Positions 48,634 to 58,271 are shown, numbered from the stretch's first letter. The stretch: 64,000 bases of DNA from Paracoccus lutimaris (GCF_003337565.1 NZ_QPJL01000004.1:62001-126000); one strand, 5' to 3'. Translations and numbers: made by a program. The notes: generated by a model not told the origin, from the letters alone.

Positions 48634-49683
48634 CTATTCGGCGCTGTCGCCGTTCTGGCGCCGCCAGGCCAGCGAGCTGAGGAAGGCCATGCCGATGAAG
48701 CCCGCGCCCAGAAGACCGGTGATGACCTCGGGGATCGGGCGCAGGGTTTGGGCGAACATCAGGATCGACAGGACGAGGATCGACCAGAAGGCGCCGTTTT
48801 CCAGATAGCGGAATTCGGCAAGCGTGCCGCGCTCGACCAGCATCACCGTCATGGCGCGCACATACATCGCCCCGATGCCCAGCCCGATGGCGATCAGAAA
48901 CAGGTTCTGGGTCAGGGCAAAGGCACCGATCACCCCGTCAAAGCTGAACGAGGCGTCCAGCACCTCGAGGTAGAGGAAGGCGCCAAGGCCGCCGCGCGCC
49001 ATGTCGGCGGGGCTGGAGCGGCCGCCCCAATTGTCCAGCACATGGCCCAGCATGTCGACGCCCAGATAGGTCAGCACCCCCCAGATCGCGGCGATGGCAA
49101 AGCTGTGGTCCTTGGCTTCGGGCAGTTGGCCCAGGATCACCAGCATGCAGATCAGCACGAAGCCGATCTCCATGCCGCGGATCTCGCCCAGACGGCGCAG
49201 GAAACGCTCGATCCCGGCGATCCAGTCCACGTCCTTGCTTTGGTCAAAGAAATAGTTCAGCGCCACCAGCATCAGGAACGAGCCGCCAAAGGCCGCGATC
49301 GGCAGATGCGCCTCGTGGATGATGCGGGAATATTCCTGCGGTTGGGTGGCGGCAAGGCGCATCGCCTCCCACGGGCCGAGTTTCGCGGCGATCACCACCA
49401 CCATCAGCGGAAAGATCACCCGCATGCCGAAGACCGCGATGAGGATCCCCCATGTCAGGAAACGGCGCTGCCATTTCGGCGTCATCTGCTTGAGCTTGTT
49501 GGCATTGACGATGGCATTGTCGAAGGAAAGCGAGATTTCCAGCACCGCCAGCACCCCGGCGATCAGGAAAAACGACAGCGCCCCCGCCCCGCCGTCATAG
49601 CGCCAGCCGATCAGCGCAGCCAGCACCAGCCCAAGGCCGGTGATGATGAAGGGCCAGGTCATGTAGCGAAGCGTCTGGCGCAT
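48634..49683 (-). CDS. DUF475 (TerC-like) membrane protein
   Basis: The 349-residue protein has about nine hydrophobic segments, with EISLSFDNAIVNANKL and EVLDASFSFDGVIGAFAL, the DUF475 signature Asp-containing helices shared with TerC. The family role is not settled, possibly metal export or tellurite/stress response. The start has a perfect ggaggcg. It is divergent from the DUF1045 gene (88 bp). Confidence 0.88.
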   Translation of the reverse strand: MRQTLRYMTWPFIITGLGLVLAALIGWRYDGGAGALSFFLIAGVLAVLEISLSFDNAIVNANKLKQMTPKWQRRFLTWGILIAVFGMRVIFPLMVVVIAAKLGPWEAMRLAATQPQEYSRIIHEAHLPIAAFGGSFLMLVALNYFFDQSKDVDWIAGIERFLRRLGEIRGMEIGFVLICMLVILGQLPEAKDHSFAIAAIWGVLTYLGVDMLGHVLDNWGGRSSPADMARGGLGAFLYLEVLDASFSFDGVIGAFALTQNLFLIAIGLGIGAMYVRAMTVMLVERGTLAEFRYLENGAFWSILVLSILMFAQTLRPIPEVITGLLGAGFIGMAFLSSLAWRRQNGDSAE

Positions 49684-49771
49684 GGCGCCTCCGATAAGCG
49701 GCTGTCGATCCTCAATAGGCTCTGCTATGGCGGGGGGCAAGGCGGCCATGCGACATCGGCAAGGGGGCAGG

Positions 49772-50446
49772 ATGCAGTTCCGGCGCTACGCGATCTATCA
49801 CCTGCCCGGCGCTGCGCTGGGGGATTTCGGCGCCGGCTGGCTGGGCTGGGACGCGCGGACGGGCAGCACGCCCCCGCGCCCCGAGGGCCTGCCCGATCCG
49901 GCCGGGGCACTGATCGAGGTGCCGCGCCGCTATGGTTTTCACGCCACGCTGAAGGCGCCCTTCCGGCTGGCCGAGGGGCGGCGGCCCGAGGATCTGGCGC
50001 TGGCGCTGCAACTGCTATGCGACCATCTTGCGCCCTTCACGCTGGCGCTTGAGCTGCGCACCGACTGGGGTTTTGTCAGCCTGCGTCCGCGCCAGCAGCC
50101 ACCGGAGCTGCTGGCGCTGGAATCATCGCTGGTAACGCGGCTGGATGAATTCCGCGCCCCCCTGACCCCGCAGGAATATGAGCGCCGACGCCCCGACGCC
50201 CTGCCCGATCAGGCGCGCAGGCATCTGGAACATTGGGGCTATCCCTTTGTGCTGGAGCTTTTCCACTATCACCTGACGCTGAGCGGCCCCCTGCCCCCCG
50301 CCCGGGCCGAGGCGCTGAGGGATGCCTTGGCACCCGGCCTTGCGCCGCTGATCGCCGAGGCCATGCCCGTCACCTCGGCCGCGCTGATGGGCGAAGACGA
50401 GAACGGGTTCTTTCACCTGATCGAGGATATTCCCCTGCGCAGCTAG
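49772..50446 (+). CDS. DUF1045 protein, 2H phosphoesterase-like
   Basis: The 224-residue protein has the two short motifs of the 2H phosphoesterase fold, HATLKAPF and HYHLTLSG, each with a His-x-Thr/Ser core. DUF1045 genes often lie in phosphonate operons; no such genes are in this window. Its TAG stop overlaps the TAG of the convergent corA by four bases (CTAG serves both strands). The start at 49772 has gggggcagg upstream. Confidence 0.85.
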   Translation: MQFRRYAIYHLPGAALGDFGAGWLGWDARTGSTPPRPEGLPDPAGALIEVPRRYGFHATLKAPFRLAEGRRPEDLALALQLLCDHLAPFTLALELRTDWGFVSLRPRQQPPELLALESSLVTRLDEFRAPLTPQEYERRRPDALPDQARRHLEHWGYPFVLELFHYHLTLSGPLPPARAEALRDALAPGLAPLIAEAMPVTSAALMGEDENGFFHLIEDIPLRS

Positions 50447-51402
50447 TCCCACTTCATCCATTTCAGGACCAGCACGGTCAGCACCACCGAGCCAACCATC
50501 ATCCCCAGCGCCAGATGGAAGCCCCATTCCAGCTCGAGGATCGGCATATGTTCGAAATTCATGCCGTAGATGCTGGCGATCAGCGTCGGCGGCAGGAACA
50601 GGGCAGCGACCACCGACAGGCTGCGCACGCGGTCGTTCTGCATCAGTCCGATCATCCCCATCGTCGCATCGACCGTCATGCCGATGCGGCCGCTGAGAAA
50701 GCTCGCATGTTCCTCAAGCGCCTGAATGTCGCGTTGCAGCGCCGCATGCGCCGGCCGCAGCTTGGCGCTGTCGGGTCCGCGCACGGCATTGGCGGCCTGA
50801 TAGACCAGAATGCGGTCCAGCGACAAAAGCCCCATGCGGATGCGGTTCATCAACTCGGCCTGCTGGCCCACGGTGACCAGCACTTCCTGCAGCGTATCGC
50901 CGCCGCGCTGGCCGGGCATGCGCAGGACCTGCGCAGCCTCGGTGTCCAGCATTTTCGAGACCCCTTCGGAGAGGTCCGCCAGACGGCCGATGATTTCCTA
51001 GATCAGACCCAGAAAGATGCGCTCGGGGCTGGAGGTGCCGCAGCTGGAACGGTCGGCGCGGGTCGGAAAGGTCTCGAAGGGGCGCGGGTTGTGATGGCGC
51101 ACGGTGACCAGCCGCTGGCCGTTCAGGATGAAGGTCACCGGCATGGAAAGGTTGGTGCCATCAGGCAGCGTGCCGGGCAGCACGCCGGTCATGTAGACGG
51201 TGCCCTTGTCGGTATAAAGCCGGTTCGAGATCTCGATCTCTTCCATATCGGCCAGGGTCGGAATGTCGTAACCCAGCGCCGCGACGGCCTGCACCTGCTC
51301 TTCCAGCGGCCGGTAAAGGTCGATCCAGATCGCCTCGGCCAGATCGGAATCCTTTGGCAGCGGTGCGACCCCCGTGCCCTGAGTGACATAGCTGTAAAGC
51401 AT
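50443..51402 (-). pseudogene. corA: corA magnesium/cobalt transporter, interrupted by an in-frame amber codon
   Basis: The frame encodes a CorA-family protein of about 319 residues: a soluble N-terminal domain (DLAEAIWIDLYRPLEEQVQ) and the C-terminal channel with YGMNFEHMP, whose GMN motif marks the pore. An in-frame TAG at 51000-50998 falls at codon 135, directly between GLI and EIIGRLADL; upstream and downstream are otherwise continuous with no frameshift. A GAG to TAG change would explain it. The gene is therefore probably a pseudogene, or readthrough or sequencing error is involved. Restart at ATG 50952 would give a short C-terminal product. Confidence 0.85.
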
Positions 51403-51480
51403 CGCATCCCGCCTGATCTCTTGCGGCCCTAGCTGTGCAGGGCCGGGCGGCGGGGTCAAGCCCCAGCCGGTCATAGGCTC

Positions 51481-52707
51481 TCAGGCGCGGACCAGCACCG
51501 CAAGGTCGGCGACATTGGTGCCGGTGGCGCCGGTCATCACCAGCGCCTTGCCCACTGCCAGCGCCGGGGTGGAATCGTTGCGCGACAGCGCATCAATGGG
51601 GTCGATGCCGCCGGCACGGATCGCGGCCAGCGTGGCCGGGCCGACCAGCCCGCCCGCCGCCTCGCCCGGGCCATCGCGCCCGTCGCTGCCGACCGAGGCA
51701 AAGGCCCAGTCAAAGCCCACGGGCCGGGCCTCGGCCAGCAGCGCGAGCCGCAGGGCCAGTTCCTGATTGCGCCCGCCCATGCCGTCGCCGACCAGCTTCA
51801 CGGTGGTTTCGCCGCCAAAGGCCAGTGCCTGACCGGGGGCCAGACCGGCGGCAAGGGCCCAGATTGCCCCGGCGCAGTCCTGCACGTCGCCCTCCAGCGG
51901 GATCGGCCCGGCATCGGCGCCCGCCGCCTGCATGGCCGCGACCGAAATCCCGTTCGAGCCGACAAGGATATTGCGGCCCGGCGGCAGGGCTCGGCGATCC
52001 TCTGGGCGGCTCAGCGCGGCGCGGGCGGCCCCGGGCATCTGGTCCCAGATCCCCAGCGCGCGCGCCAGATCGGCGGCCTGCGCCCGGCTGCCCACAGGCG
52101 CCACCGTCGGCCCCGAAGCAATGACCCGCAGGTCGTCCCCCGGCACATCCGACAGGATCAGCGCCGTCACCGGCGCGCCCGAAAGCCGTAGCCAGCCGCC
52201 GCCCTTCAGCCGCGACAGGCCCTGACGGATCAGGTTCACCTGCGAAATATCGGCGCCCGAGGCCAGAAGCAGCCGGTTCACCGCCTGCTTGTCAGAAAGC
52301 GTCATGCCCTCGGCCGGGGCGGGCAGCATGGCCGAGCCACCGCCCGAGATCAGCGCCAGAACCCGGTCCTGCGGGCCGGCCGTGCCAAGCCGCGCGATCA
52401 CCTCGGCGGCGGCGGCGGCGCCCTCGGCATCGGGCTGGGGATGGCCTGCGCGCATGACCCGCGCGCCGGTCAGGGGCGTGTCATTGCCGGCATTGGTGAC
52501 GACCAGCGCCTCGGCCCCCGGCAGGGCGGCCAGCGCCGCCTCGGCCATGGCGCGTGCGGCCTTGCCCAGGGCGATCACCTGCCAGCGCCCACCGGCACCG
52601 GGCGGATTTGCCAGCACTTCGGCCATGCCGCGCGCGACCGCCGCGCCGGGATCGGCGGCAGCAATACCCGCGCGGATCAGCGCCATGGCGCGTTCTGCCG
52701 GCCCCAT
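51481..52707 (-). CDS. Glycerate 2-kinase (MOFRL family)
   Basis: The 408-residue enzyme phosphorylates glycerate, producing 2-phosphoglycerate in the serine/glyoxylate and tartronate pathways. Family marks are VIALGKAARAMAEAAL, LALISGGGSAMLPAP, and the MOFRL C-terminal domain with ALAFGGETTVKLVGDG and GGRNQELAL. The ATG at 52707 shares a base with the preceding stop (TGATG). With the hydroxyacid dehydrogenase upstream it forms a glyoxylate-to-glycerate-to-phosphoglycerate route. Confidence 0.92.
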   Translation of the reverse strand: MGPAERAMALIRAGIAAADPGAAVARGMAEVLANPPGAGGRWQVIALGKAARAMAEAALAALPGAEALVVTNAGNDTPLTGARVMRAGHPQPDAEGAAAAAEVIARLGTAGPQDRVLALISGGGSAMLPAPAEGMTLSDKQAVNRLLLASGADISQVNLIRQGLSRLKGGGWLRLSGAPVTALILSDVPGDDLRVIASGPTVAPVGSRAQAADLARALGIWDQMPGAARAALSRPEDRRALPPGRNILVGSNGISVAAMQAAGADAGPIPLEGDVQDCAGAIWALAAGLAPGQALAFGGETTVKLVGDGMGGRNQELALRLALLAEARPVGFDWAFASVGSDGRDGPGEAAGGLVGPATLAAIRAGGIDPIDALSRNDSTPALAVGKALVMTGATGTNVADLAVLVRA

Positions 52708-53657
52708 CAATTCACCCGGTCGGGCAAGCCATGCCCGTCGGCGAAAGCGACAAGATTGTTGAATGCACGCATGGCCATGGCGGTGCGGACCTCTTCGGCA
52801 GCGGTGCCCAGATGCGGCAGCAGGGTGACGTTTTCCAGCGCCGACAGCGCGGGGGCGACCTTGGGCTCAAACTCATAGACATCGAGCCCCGCCCCGGCGA
52901 TGCGGCCGCGCTGCAAGGCGTCGATCAGCGCCGCCTCTTCGATCACGTCGCCACGGGCGATGTTGATGATGAAGGATCGCGGCCCCAGCCGGTCCAGCTC
53001 ATGCGCGCCGATCATGTGGCGGGTGCCGCTGCCACCGGGGACGGCGACGACGGCGAAATCCGATTGCGTCAGCAGCTCGTCCAGATCGGCGACCTGCCGG
53101 GCCGGAAAATCTAGCGACGAAACGACCGAGCGGTTGTGAAACAAGACCTGCATGCCAAAGCCGAAATGGCAGCGCCGGGCGATGGCCTTGCCGATCCGGC
53201 CCATGCCGATGATGCCGACCGTACAGCCCGAGACATGCCGCCCCAGAAGCTGCGTCGGCTGCCAGCCGATCCACTCCCCCCGGCGCAGCAGACGCTCGCC
53301 CTCGCCGGCGCGGCGCGCGGTCATCAGGATCAGCGTCAGCGCGATATCGGCAGTGGCCTCGGTCACGGCATCCGGGGTGTTTGTCACCGCGATTCCGGCA
53401 ACGGCGGCGGCATTCACGTCGATATGGTTAAAACCCGCGCCAAAATTCGCCAAGAGCTTGCAGCGCAGGTCGCCGCGAAAGGCGCCGGCGCCAAAGCGGT
53501 CGCCCAGCGTCGGCATGACCGCGTCATATTCGGCCATGGCGGCGGCGGCCTCATCCTCGGTCAGCCCGTCGGTGCGGTCCAGAATCGTCGTCTCGAACCG
53601 CGCCGTCAGGGCGTGCTCTGCCGCCTGCGTCATCCGCCGCGTCACCAGAAGCTTCAT
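52707..53657 (-). CDS. D-2-hydroxyacid dehydrogenase (glyoxylate/hydroxypyruvate reductase type)
   Basis: The 316-residue NAD(P)H enzyme has the Rossmann motif GIIGMGRIGKAIA, the catalytic Arg in INIARGDV, the Glu region YEFEPKV, and the His in LLPHLGTA. Neighbouring glycerate kinase suggests reduction of glyoxylate or hydroxypyruvate to glycerate, but gyaR/ghrA specificity cannot be read. It overlaps the csaA stop and the kinase start by one base each, so three proteins are coupled. Confidence 0.9.
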   Translation of the reverse strand: MKLLVTRRMTQAAEHALTARFETTILDRTDGLTEDEAAAAMAEYDAVMPTLGDRFGAGAFRGDLRCKLLANFGAGFNHIDVNAAAVAGIAVTNTPDAVTEATADIALTLILMTARRAGEGERLLRRGEWIGWQPTQLLGRHVSGCTVGIIGMGRIGKAIARRCHFGFGMQVLFHNRSVVSSLDFPARQVADLDELLTQSDFAVVAVPGGSGTRHMIGAHELDRLGPRSFIINIARGDVIEEAALIDALQRGRIAGAGLDVYEFEPKVAPALSALENVTLLPHLGTAAEEVRTAMAMRAFNNLVAFADGHGLPDRVN

Positions 53658-54016
53658 CAATACATCCTCCCCCCGATGGGCACGGGCTTGTCCGGGCCGA
53701 TCAGCACCACCTGATCATCCTCATCCGGCAGACCCAGCACAAGCACCTCGGACATGAAGGGGCCGATCTGGCGCGGCGGGAAATTCATCACCGCCAGCAC
53801 CTGTTTGCCGATCAGTTCCTCGGGCTGATAATGCCGGGTGATCTGGGCCGAGGATTTACGCTCGCCGATGCCGGGCCCGAAATCCAGCCACAGCTTGATC
53901 GCCGGGCGCCGCGCCTGCGGAAAGGTCTCGGCGCGGATGATGCGGCCGACGCGGATATCGACGGCGGCGAAATCGTCCCAGCCGATCTGCGGGGCAAGTT
54001 CGGTCGCGTCGCTCAT
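53657..54016 (-). CDS. csaA: CsaA-like tRNA-binding domain protein
   Basis: The 119-residue OB-fold protein has the tRNA-binding (EMAP II-like) sequence FAAVDIRVGRIIRAE and LIGKQVLAVMNFPPRQIGPFMSEVLVLG. CsaA proteins bind tRNA and are reported to assist protein export in Bacillus, a role not verified for alphaproteobacteria. It overlaps the proC stop (ATGA) and the next gene start by one base, so it is part of the same unit. Confidence 0.92.
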   Translation of the reverse strand: MSDATELAPQIGWDDFAAVDIRVGRIIRAETFPQARRPAIKLWLDFGPGIGERKSSAQITRHYQPEELIGKQVLAVMNFPPRQIGPFMSEVLVLGLPDEDDQVVLIGPDKPVPIGGRMY

Positions 54017-54819
54017 TTCCCCAGCTCCCGCCCGCGTTCCGCCGCAGCCGAGACGGTGCGGCGCATCAGGGGCGGCAGGCCGGTTTCGGGATCCATCAAT
54101 TCGCGCAGACCCGCTGCCGTGGTGCCGCCGGGAGAGGTCACGTTCTCGCGCAGCTTCGCCGGGTCCTCGTCCTCGGCCACGGCCAGCGCACCGGCCCCGG
54201 CCACGGTCGCCCGCGCCAGTTCCAGCGCCAGATCGGGCGACAACCCCTCGGCCTCGCCCGCAGCCGCCATCGCCTCGATCATGTGAAAGACATAGGCCGG
54301 GCCCGAGCCGGACAGCGCGGTGACCGCATTCATCTGGTCCTCGGACGGCAGCCGCACGACACGGCCGACAGCGGACATCAGCGATTGCGCCAGTGCCAGC
54401 TCGGCCTCGCCCGCCCGGGCATTGCCGACAATCGCGGTGATGCCCTGCCCGATGGCGGCGGGCGTGTTGGGCATGGTGCGCACGATGGGCGCGGCGGGAA
54501 AGGCCGCCTCATAGGCGGCGATGGTCACCCCCGCCGCGACCGAGACCACCAGCGTGGCCCCGCCCACCTGCAATTGCGGCAAGACATCGGCCATCATCTG
54601 CGGCTTGACCGCGATGACCAGACCCGCCGGGTCGGCGGGCAGCTTGCCATTGACCGAAATGCCCATCGCCGACAGATCGCCGCGCGGCTTGGGGTCCACG
54701 ACATGCACCGCCGAGGGCCGCAGGCCGTTCTTGAGCCAGCCATCCAGCAGCGCGCCGCCCATCCGCCCGCAGCCGATCAGCACCAGCCCGCGGGCGTTCA
54801 GTTCCGAAATATCCGTCAT
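54013..54819 (-). CDS. proC: Pyrroline-5-carboxylate reductase
   Basis: The 268-residue enzyme reduces pyrroline-5-carboxylate to proline. Features are the N-terminal LIGCGRMGGALLDGW, PQMMADVLPQL, IVRTMPNTPAAIGQGI, and the C-terminal ALSGSGPAYVF and LRENVTSPGGTTAAGL. The ATG at 54819 follows caggagcg; earlier ATGs belong to an unrelated extension. The YbjN gene lies 170 bp upstream in the same direction. Confidence 0.96.
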   Translation of the reverse strand: MTDISELNARGLVLIGCGRMGGALLDGWLKNGLRPSAVHVVDPKPRGDLSAMGISVNGKLPADPAGLVIAVKPQMMADVLPQLQVGGATLVVSVAAGVTIAAYEAAFPAAPIVRTMPNTPAAIGQGITAIVGNARAGEAELALAQSLMSAVGRVVRLPSEDQMNAVTALSGSGPAYVFHMIEAMAAAGEAEGLSPDLALELARATVAGAGALAVAEDEDPAKLRENVTSPGGTTAAGLRELMDPETGLPPLMRRTVSAAAERGRELGK

Positions 54820-54991
54820 GCGCTCCTGTCCCTGTCCCGGCCCCCGACCCGGGAACGCGCGATAGCAGGGTCCTGCCCCGTCGCGGGCGATCCCGGCCCT
54901 CATCTGCGTAAGGTTTTAGCCACAACCACGGGGCGGGGAAAAGGACCTTATCGGCCCGCCGGCCGATGCCGGTGCCGAAAATCCCCCGGCA

Positions 54992-55492
54992 TCAGGCGCG
55001 CCCGTAAGCCTCGGCCATGGCGATGTTCATCGCCGCCTGCGGCGTGGCATCCCCCCAGCAGGCCAGCTGGAAGCAGGGGTAAAAGCGTTCCGCCGCCATG
55101 ATCGCATTGCCGATCATCTGGTCGATCTGCCCGGGGCTGGCCATCGCATCGCCCGACAGCACCAGGCCGTAGCGCCAGACCATCAGCCGCTGCTGCGACC
55201 AGAAGGTGAAGCCGCCATCCCAGACCTGATCATTGGCAAGGTTCAGCACTTCGTAAAGCTGCGGCAGCCGCTCGGCCGGAGGGTCCATGTCGAAGGTGCA
55301 GATCAGCCGCAGCACCTCTTCGCCCGGAGACCAGGCCAGCGTGATCGAATAGGTCCGCCACTGCCCCTCGACCGCCATGGCGATCTGATCCTCGGCCAGC
55401 CGGTCGAAATCCCAGTCGTGATGGGTGGCGACGGTTTCGACGATGTCGATCGGATGGATCTCGTCGCTATGGATGAAGTCCAATTGTGCCAT
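54992..55492 (-). CDS. YbjN-domain protein
   Basis: The 166-residue protein matches the YbjN family (sensory transduction regulator-like), with WDFDRLAEDQIAMAVEGQW, ICTFDMDPPAERLPQLYEVLN and WRYGLVLSGDAM. It is placed upstream of proC, the usual alphaproteobacterial neighbour. Its biochemical role is not known. It is divergent from cobC. Confidence 0.85.
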   Translation of the reverse strand: MAQLDFIHSDEIHPIDIVETVATHHDWDFDRLAEDQIAMAVEGQWRTYSITLAWSPGEEVLRLICTFDMDPPAERLPQLYEVLNLANDQVWDGGFTFWSQQRLMVWRYGLVLSGDAMASPGQIDQMIGNAIMAAERFYPCFQLACWGDATPQAAMNIAMAEAYGRA

Positions 55493-55727
55493 GCCCTGTC
55501 CCTGCCTGTCCGGGGGTGAGGCTGACCCACCCCTATCCTTGGTGGTCCCAACTACACCCGGCGTAGTTTCCCGAATGTGCCTACCAGATATCGTGGTACG
55601 GTTCCATGAGGGTGTAAAGCGAAAATTCGGTTACCACGGTATAACGGCCGATCCTCGCCGCTTGACGCGCGCAGGTTGCGGGGCTTCATGGCGCAAGGCA
55701 AGCCCCGAGTGAACAAGAGGTAAACGG
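55493..55727 (+). promoter_or_regulatory. Leader/control region of cobC with strong inverted repeats
   Basis: An 11-base element, atatcgtggta at 55588-55598, is repeated inverted with one mismatch as taccacggtat at 55632-55642; in RNA the mismatch becomes a U-G pair, giving an 11-bp stem. A second, perfect 8-bp stem is formed by cggggctt (55679-55686) and aagccccg (55700-55707) ending 20 bases before the cobC ATG. A smaller repeat (aactac, gtagtt) is at 55550-55568. Cobalamin-riboswitch conserved boxes were not found. Confidence 0.55.
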
Positions 55728-56693
55728 ATGCGCGATCATGGCGGCGATATCGACCGGGCGGCGAAACGATTCGGGTATACGGACTGGATCGACCTGTCGA
55801 CCGGCATCAATCGCAGGCCGTGGCAGGCCGCGCCCCTGTCGGCCCATGCGCTGACCGCCCTGCCGACCGCTGCGGACGAGGCGCGGCTTTCCGCGCTGGC
55901 CGCCGCACGATTCGGCTGCGCGACGGATCAGGTCCTGCCCATGGCCGGGGCCTCGGCCGCGATCCAGCTTTTGCCGCATGTGCTGGCGGGGCGTCGCGCC
56001 GCCGTGCTGTCGCCGACCTATAACGAACATGCGGCCAGCCTGCGCGCGGCGGGCTGGCAGGTCGAGACGCCGCAGGATGTGGCGGGCCTCGTCGGCGCCG
56101 ATCTGGCGGTGGTGGTCAATCCGAACAACCCCGACGGGCGCGAATTCACCCCGGCGCAGATCGCCGGGATCGCCGCCACGGTCGGGCATCTGGTCGTCGA
56201 TGAGAGCTTTGCCGATCCGCGTCCGGACCTGTCCGTGGCCCCTGCCCGGCCCGCGAACGTGACCGTCCTGCGATCCTTCGGCAAGTTCTGGGGGCTGGCC
56301 GGGCTGCGGCTGGGCTTTGCCATCGCCGCCCCCGACCTGCTGGCCCGGCTGGCCGAGCGCGCCGGCCCGTGGTCGGTCAGCGGCCCGGCGCTGGAGATCG
56401 GCGCGGCGGCGCTTGCCGACCAGAAATGGTCCGAGGAAACCGTAACATGGCTCTCCGAGGCCGCGCTGCATCTGGACCAGATCGTCACCCAACACGGCTG
56501 GCGGCTAACGGGGGGCACGCATCTGTTCCGGCTCTATCACACCCCGGACGCCCGGACGGCGCAGGATCAACTGGCCCGCGCCGGCATCTGGGGACGGATT
56601 TTCCCATGGCATCCGCATTGGCTGCGGCTGGGCATTCCCGGAAACCGGGCCGAGTTCGCGCGCGTCAAAGCCGCCCTTACAGCAGCCGGTTGA
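55728..56693 (+). CDS. cobC: CobC, threonine-phosphate decarboxylase-like PLP enzyme
   Basis: The 321-residue class I aminotransferase-fold protein resembles CobC of the aerobic cobalamin pathway (related to Salmonella CobD), which makes aminopropanol phosphate from threonine phosphate. Evidence is the N-terminal DHGGDIDRAAKRFG and DLSTGINRRPW, VVNPNNPDGRE, and the PLP lysine in SFGKFWGLAGLRLG. The start at 55728 has gaggtaaacgg upstream. The usual partner cobD/cbiB is not adjacent. It overlaps the convergent purK by 17 bp. Confidence 0.9.
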   Translation: MRDHGGDIDRAAKRFGYTDWIDLSTGINRRPWQAAPLSAHALTALPTAADEARLSALAAARFGCATDQVLPMAGASAAIQLLPHVLAGRRAAVLSPTYNEHAASLRAAGWQVETPQDVAGLVGADLAVVVNPNNPDGREFTPAQIAGIAATVGHLVVDESFADPRPDLSVAPARPANVTVLRSFGKFWGLAGLRLGFAIAAPDLLARLAERAGPWSVSGPALEIGAAALADQKWSEETVTWLSEAALHLDQIVTQHGWRLTGGTHLFRLYHTPDARTAQDQLARAGIWGRIFPWHPHWLRLGIPGNRAEFARVKAALTAAG

Positions 56694-57720
56694 CATGCCC
56701 CATCTTGCGGCCCGGGCGCGCCTCGCCCTTGCCGTAAAGATGGACCTGCACGCGCGGCTTGCGCAGCAATTCCGGCAGGCGCGCCATGTCGTCGCCGATC
56801 AGGTTCTCCATCTCGACATCGGCATAGCGCTGGCCATCGCCCAAAGGCAGGCCGGCGACGGCGCGGATATGCTGCTCGAACTGGTCGACGGCGCAGCCGG
56901 CCTGCGTCCAGTGGCCCGAATTATGGACGCGCGGCGCGATCTCGTTCACCACCAGCCCCTGCGGGGTCACGAACAGTTCGACCCCCATCACGCCGACATA
57001 ATCCAGCGCATTGACGATGCGCGCGGCCATCAGCACGGCATCGGTCAAAAGCGAGGCGGGCAATCCGCAGGGCACGGTGGTCGTACGCAGGATCCCCTCG
57101 CGATGGACGTTCAGGCCGGGGTCATAGGCTGCGACCTGCCCGTCCGCGCCCCGCGCCACGATGACGCTGATCTCGGCCGTGAAATCGACAAACCCCTCAA
57201 GCACCGATGGGACGCCGGTCCAGTCGCGCTGATCCGTGTCGCGAAAGCGGATCTGGCCCTTGCCGTCATAACCCATGCGCCGGGTCTTGAGAATCGCGGG
57301 CGCGCCCAGATCGGCCAGCGCGGCGGGCAGGTCGGCCTCGGTCTCGACATTGCGATAGGGTGCGGTCCTCAGCCCGATCCCGGCCAGAAAATCCTTTTCC
57401 GTCAGCCGGTCCTGCGACACCGCCAGCGCCCGGCGGTTGGGGCGGATCGGCCGGATCGATTCCAGCAGGTCAAGCGCCGCCGTTGGCACGTTCTCGAACT
57501 CATAGGTGATGACGTCGACCGATTCGGCAAAGGCGCGCAGGGCGGCCTGATCCTCATAGGGCGCATTCGTTACCGCATGGGCCACATCGCCCGCAGGCGC
57601 GGCGGCGGGTTCATAGACATGGCAGCGATAGCCCAGACGGCTGGCCGCGACCGAAAGCATGCGGCCAAGCTGGCCGCCGCCCAGAATGCCGATGGTCGAA
57701 CCGGGGGCAAGCTCAGTCAT
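56677..57720 (-). CDS. purK: N5-carboxyaminoimidazole ribonucleotide synthase
   Basis: The 347-residue ATP-grasp enzyme carboxylates AIR using ATP and bicarbonate in purine synthesis. It has [18 protein letters not shown] at the N-terminus, [15 protein letters not shown] in the ATP-binding region, and [13 protein letters not shown], the C-terminal signature. The ATG at 57720 lies eight bases inside purE, so purE and purK are coupled. The longer frame upstream is purE antisense-like and not used. Confidence 0.95.
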   Translation of the reverse strand: MTELAPGSTIGILGGGQLGRMLSVAASRLGYRCHVYEPAAAPAGDVAHAVTNAPYEDQAALRAFAESVDVITYEFENVPTAALDLLESIRPIRPNRRALAVSQDRLTEKDFLAGIGLRTAPYRNVETEADLPAALADLGAPAILKTRRMGYDGKGQIRFRDTDQRDWTGVPSVLEGFVDFTAEISVIVARGADGQVAAYDPGLNVHREGILRTTTVPCGLPASLLTDAVLMAARIVNALDYVGVMGVELFVTPQGLVVNEIAPRVHNSGHWTQAGCAVDQFEQHIRAVAGLPLGDGQRYADVEMENLIGDDMARLPELLRKPRVQVHLYGKGEARPGRKMGHVNRLL

Positions 57721-58198
57721 CCTTGGGCTCCTGCGGGATGGATGCGGACAGGGCCGCGCGCCAGGCATCCAGCCGCGCCGCCAGCGCAGGGTCATTGATC
57801 GCCAGAATCCCCGCCGCCATCAGCCCGGCATTGGCGGCACCCGCCGCGCCGATGGCCATGGTCGCGACCGGATAGCCCTTGGGCATCTGCACGATCGAGT
57901 AAAGCGAATCGACGCCCGACAGCGCCTGGGTCTGGACCGGCACGCCGATCACCGGCACCCGGGTCTTGGAGGCCATCATGCCCGGCAGATGCGCCGCCCC
58001 GCCCGCGCCGGCGATGATGACCTTGAGCCCGCGTTCGACAGCGCTCTTGCCATAGTCCCACAGCCGGTCGGGGGTGCGGTGCGCGCTGACGATCCTGGCC
58101 TCATAGCCGATGCCCAACTCGTCAAGGATACTCGCCGCCTCGCGCATGGTGGGCCAGTCGGACTGACTGCCCATGATGATTCCGACGGGTTTGTCCAT
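57713..58198 (-). CDS. purE: N5-carboxyaminoimidazole ribonucleotide mutase
   Basis: The 161-residue enzyme moves the carboxylate of N5-CAIR to C4. Class I PurE marks are [13 protein letters not shown] at the N-terminus, [13 protein letters not shown], and [13 protein letters not shown]. It is the first gene of a purEK pair, the second purine locus in this window after purB. Confidence 0.97.
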   Translation of the reverse strand: MDKPVGIIMGSQSDWPTMREAASILDELGIGYEARIVSAHRTPDRLWDYGKSAVERGLKVIIAGAGGAAHLPGMMASKTRVPVIGVPVQTQALSGVDSLYSIVQMPKGYPVATMAIGAAGAANAGLMAAGILAINDPALAARLDAWRAALSASIPQEPKDD

Positions 58199-58271
58199 GG
58201 CGATCCCCCTGACTGTCGCGTTTGCCCCGCCCTAGCGCGACGGGCGCGCGCATGCAATCAGGCGCGGGAAA

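Noticed and set aside
55493-55727. Cobalamin riboswitch upstream of cobC
   Set aside because: The conserved boxes, including GCCACTG, are missing; only unrelated hairpins are present.
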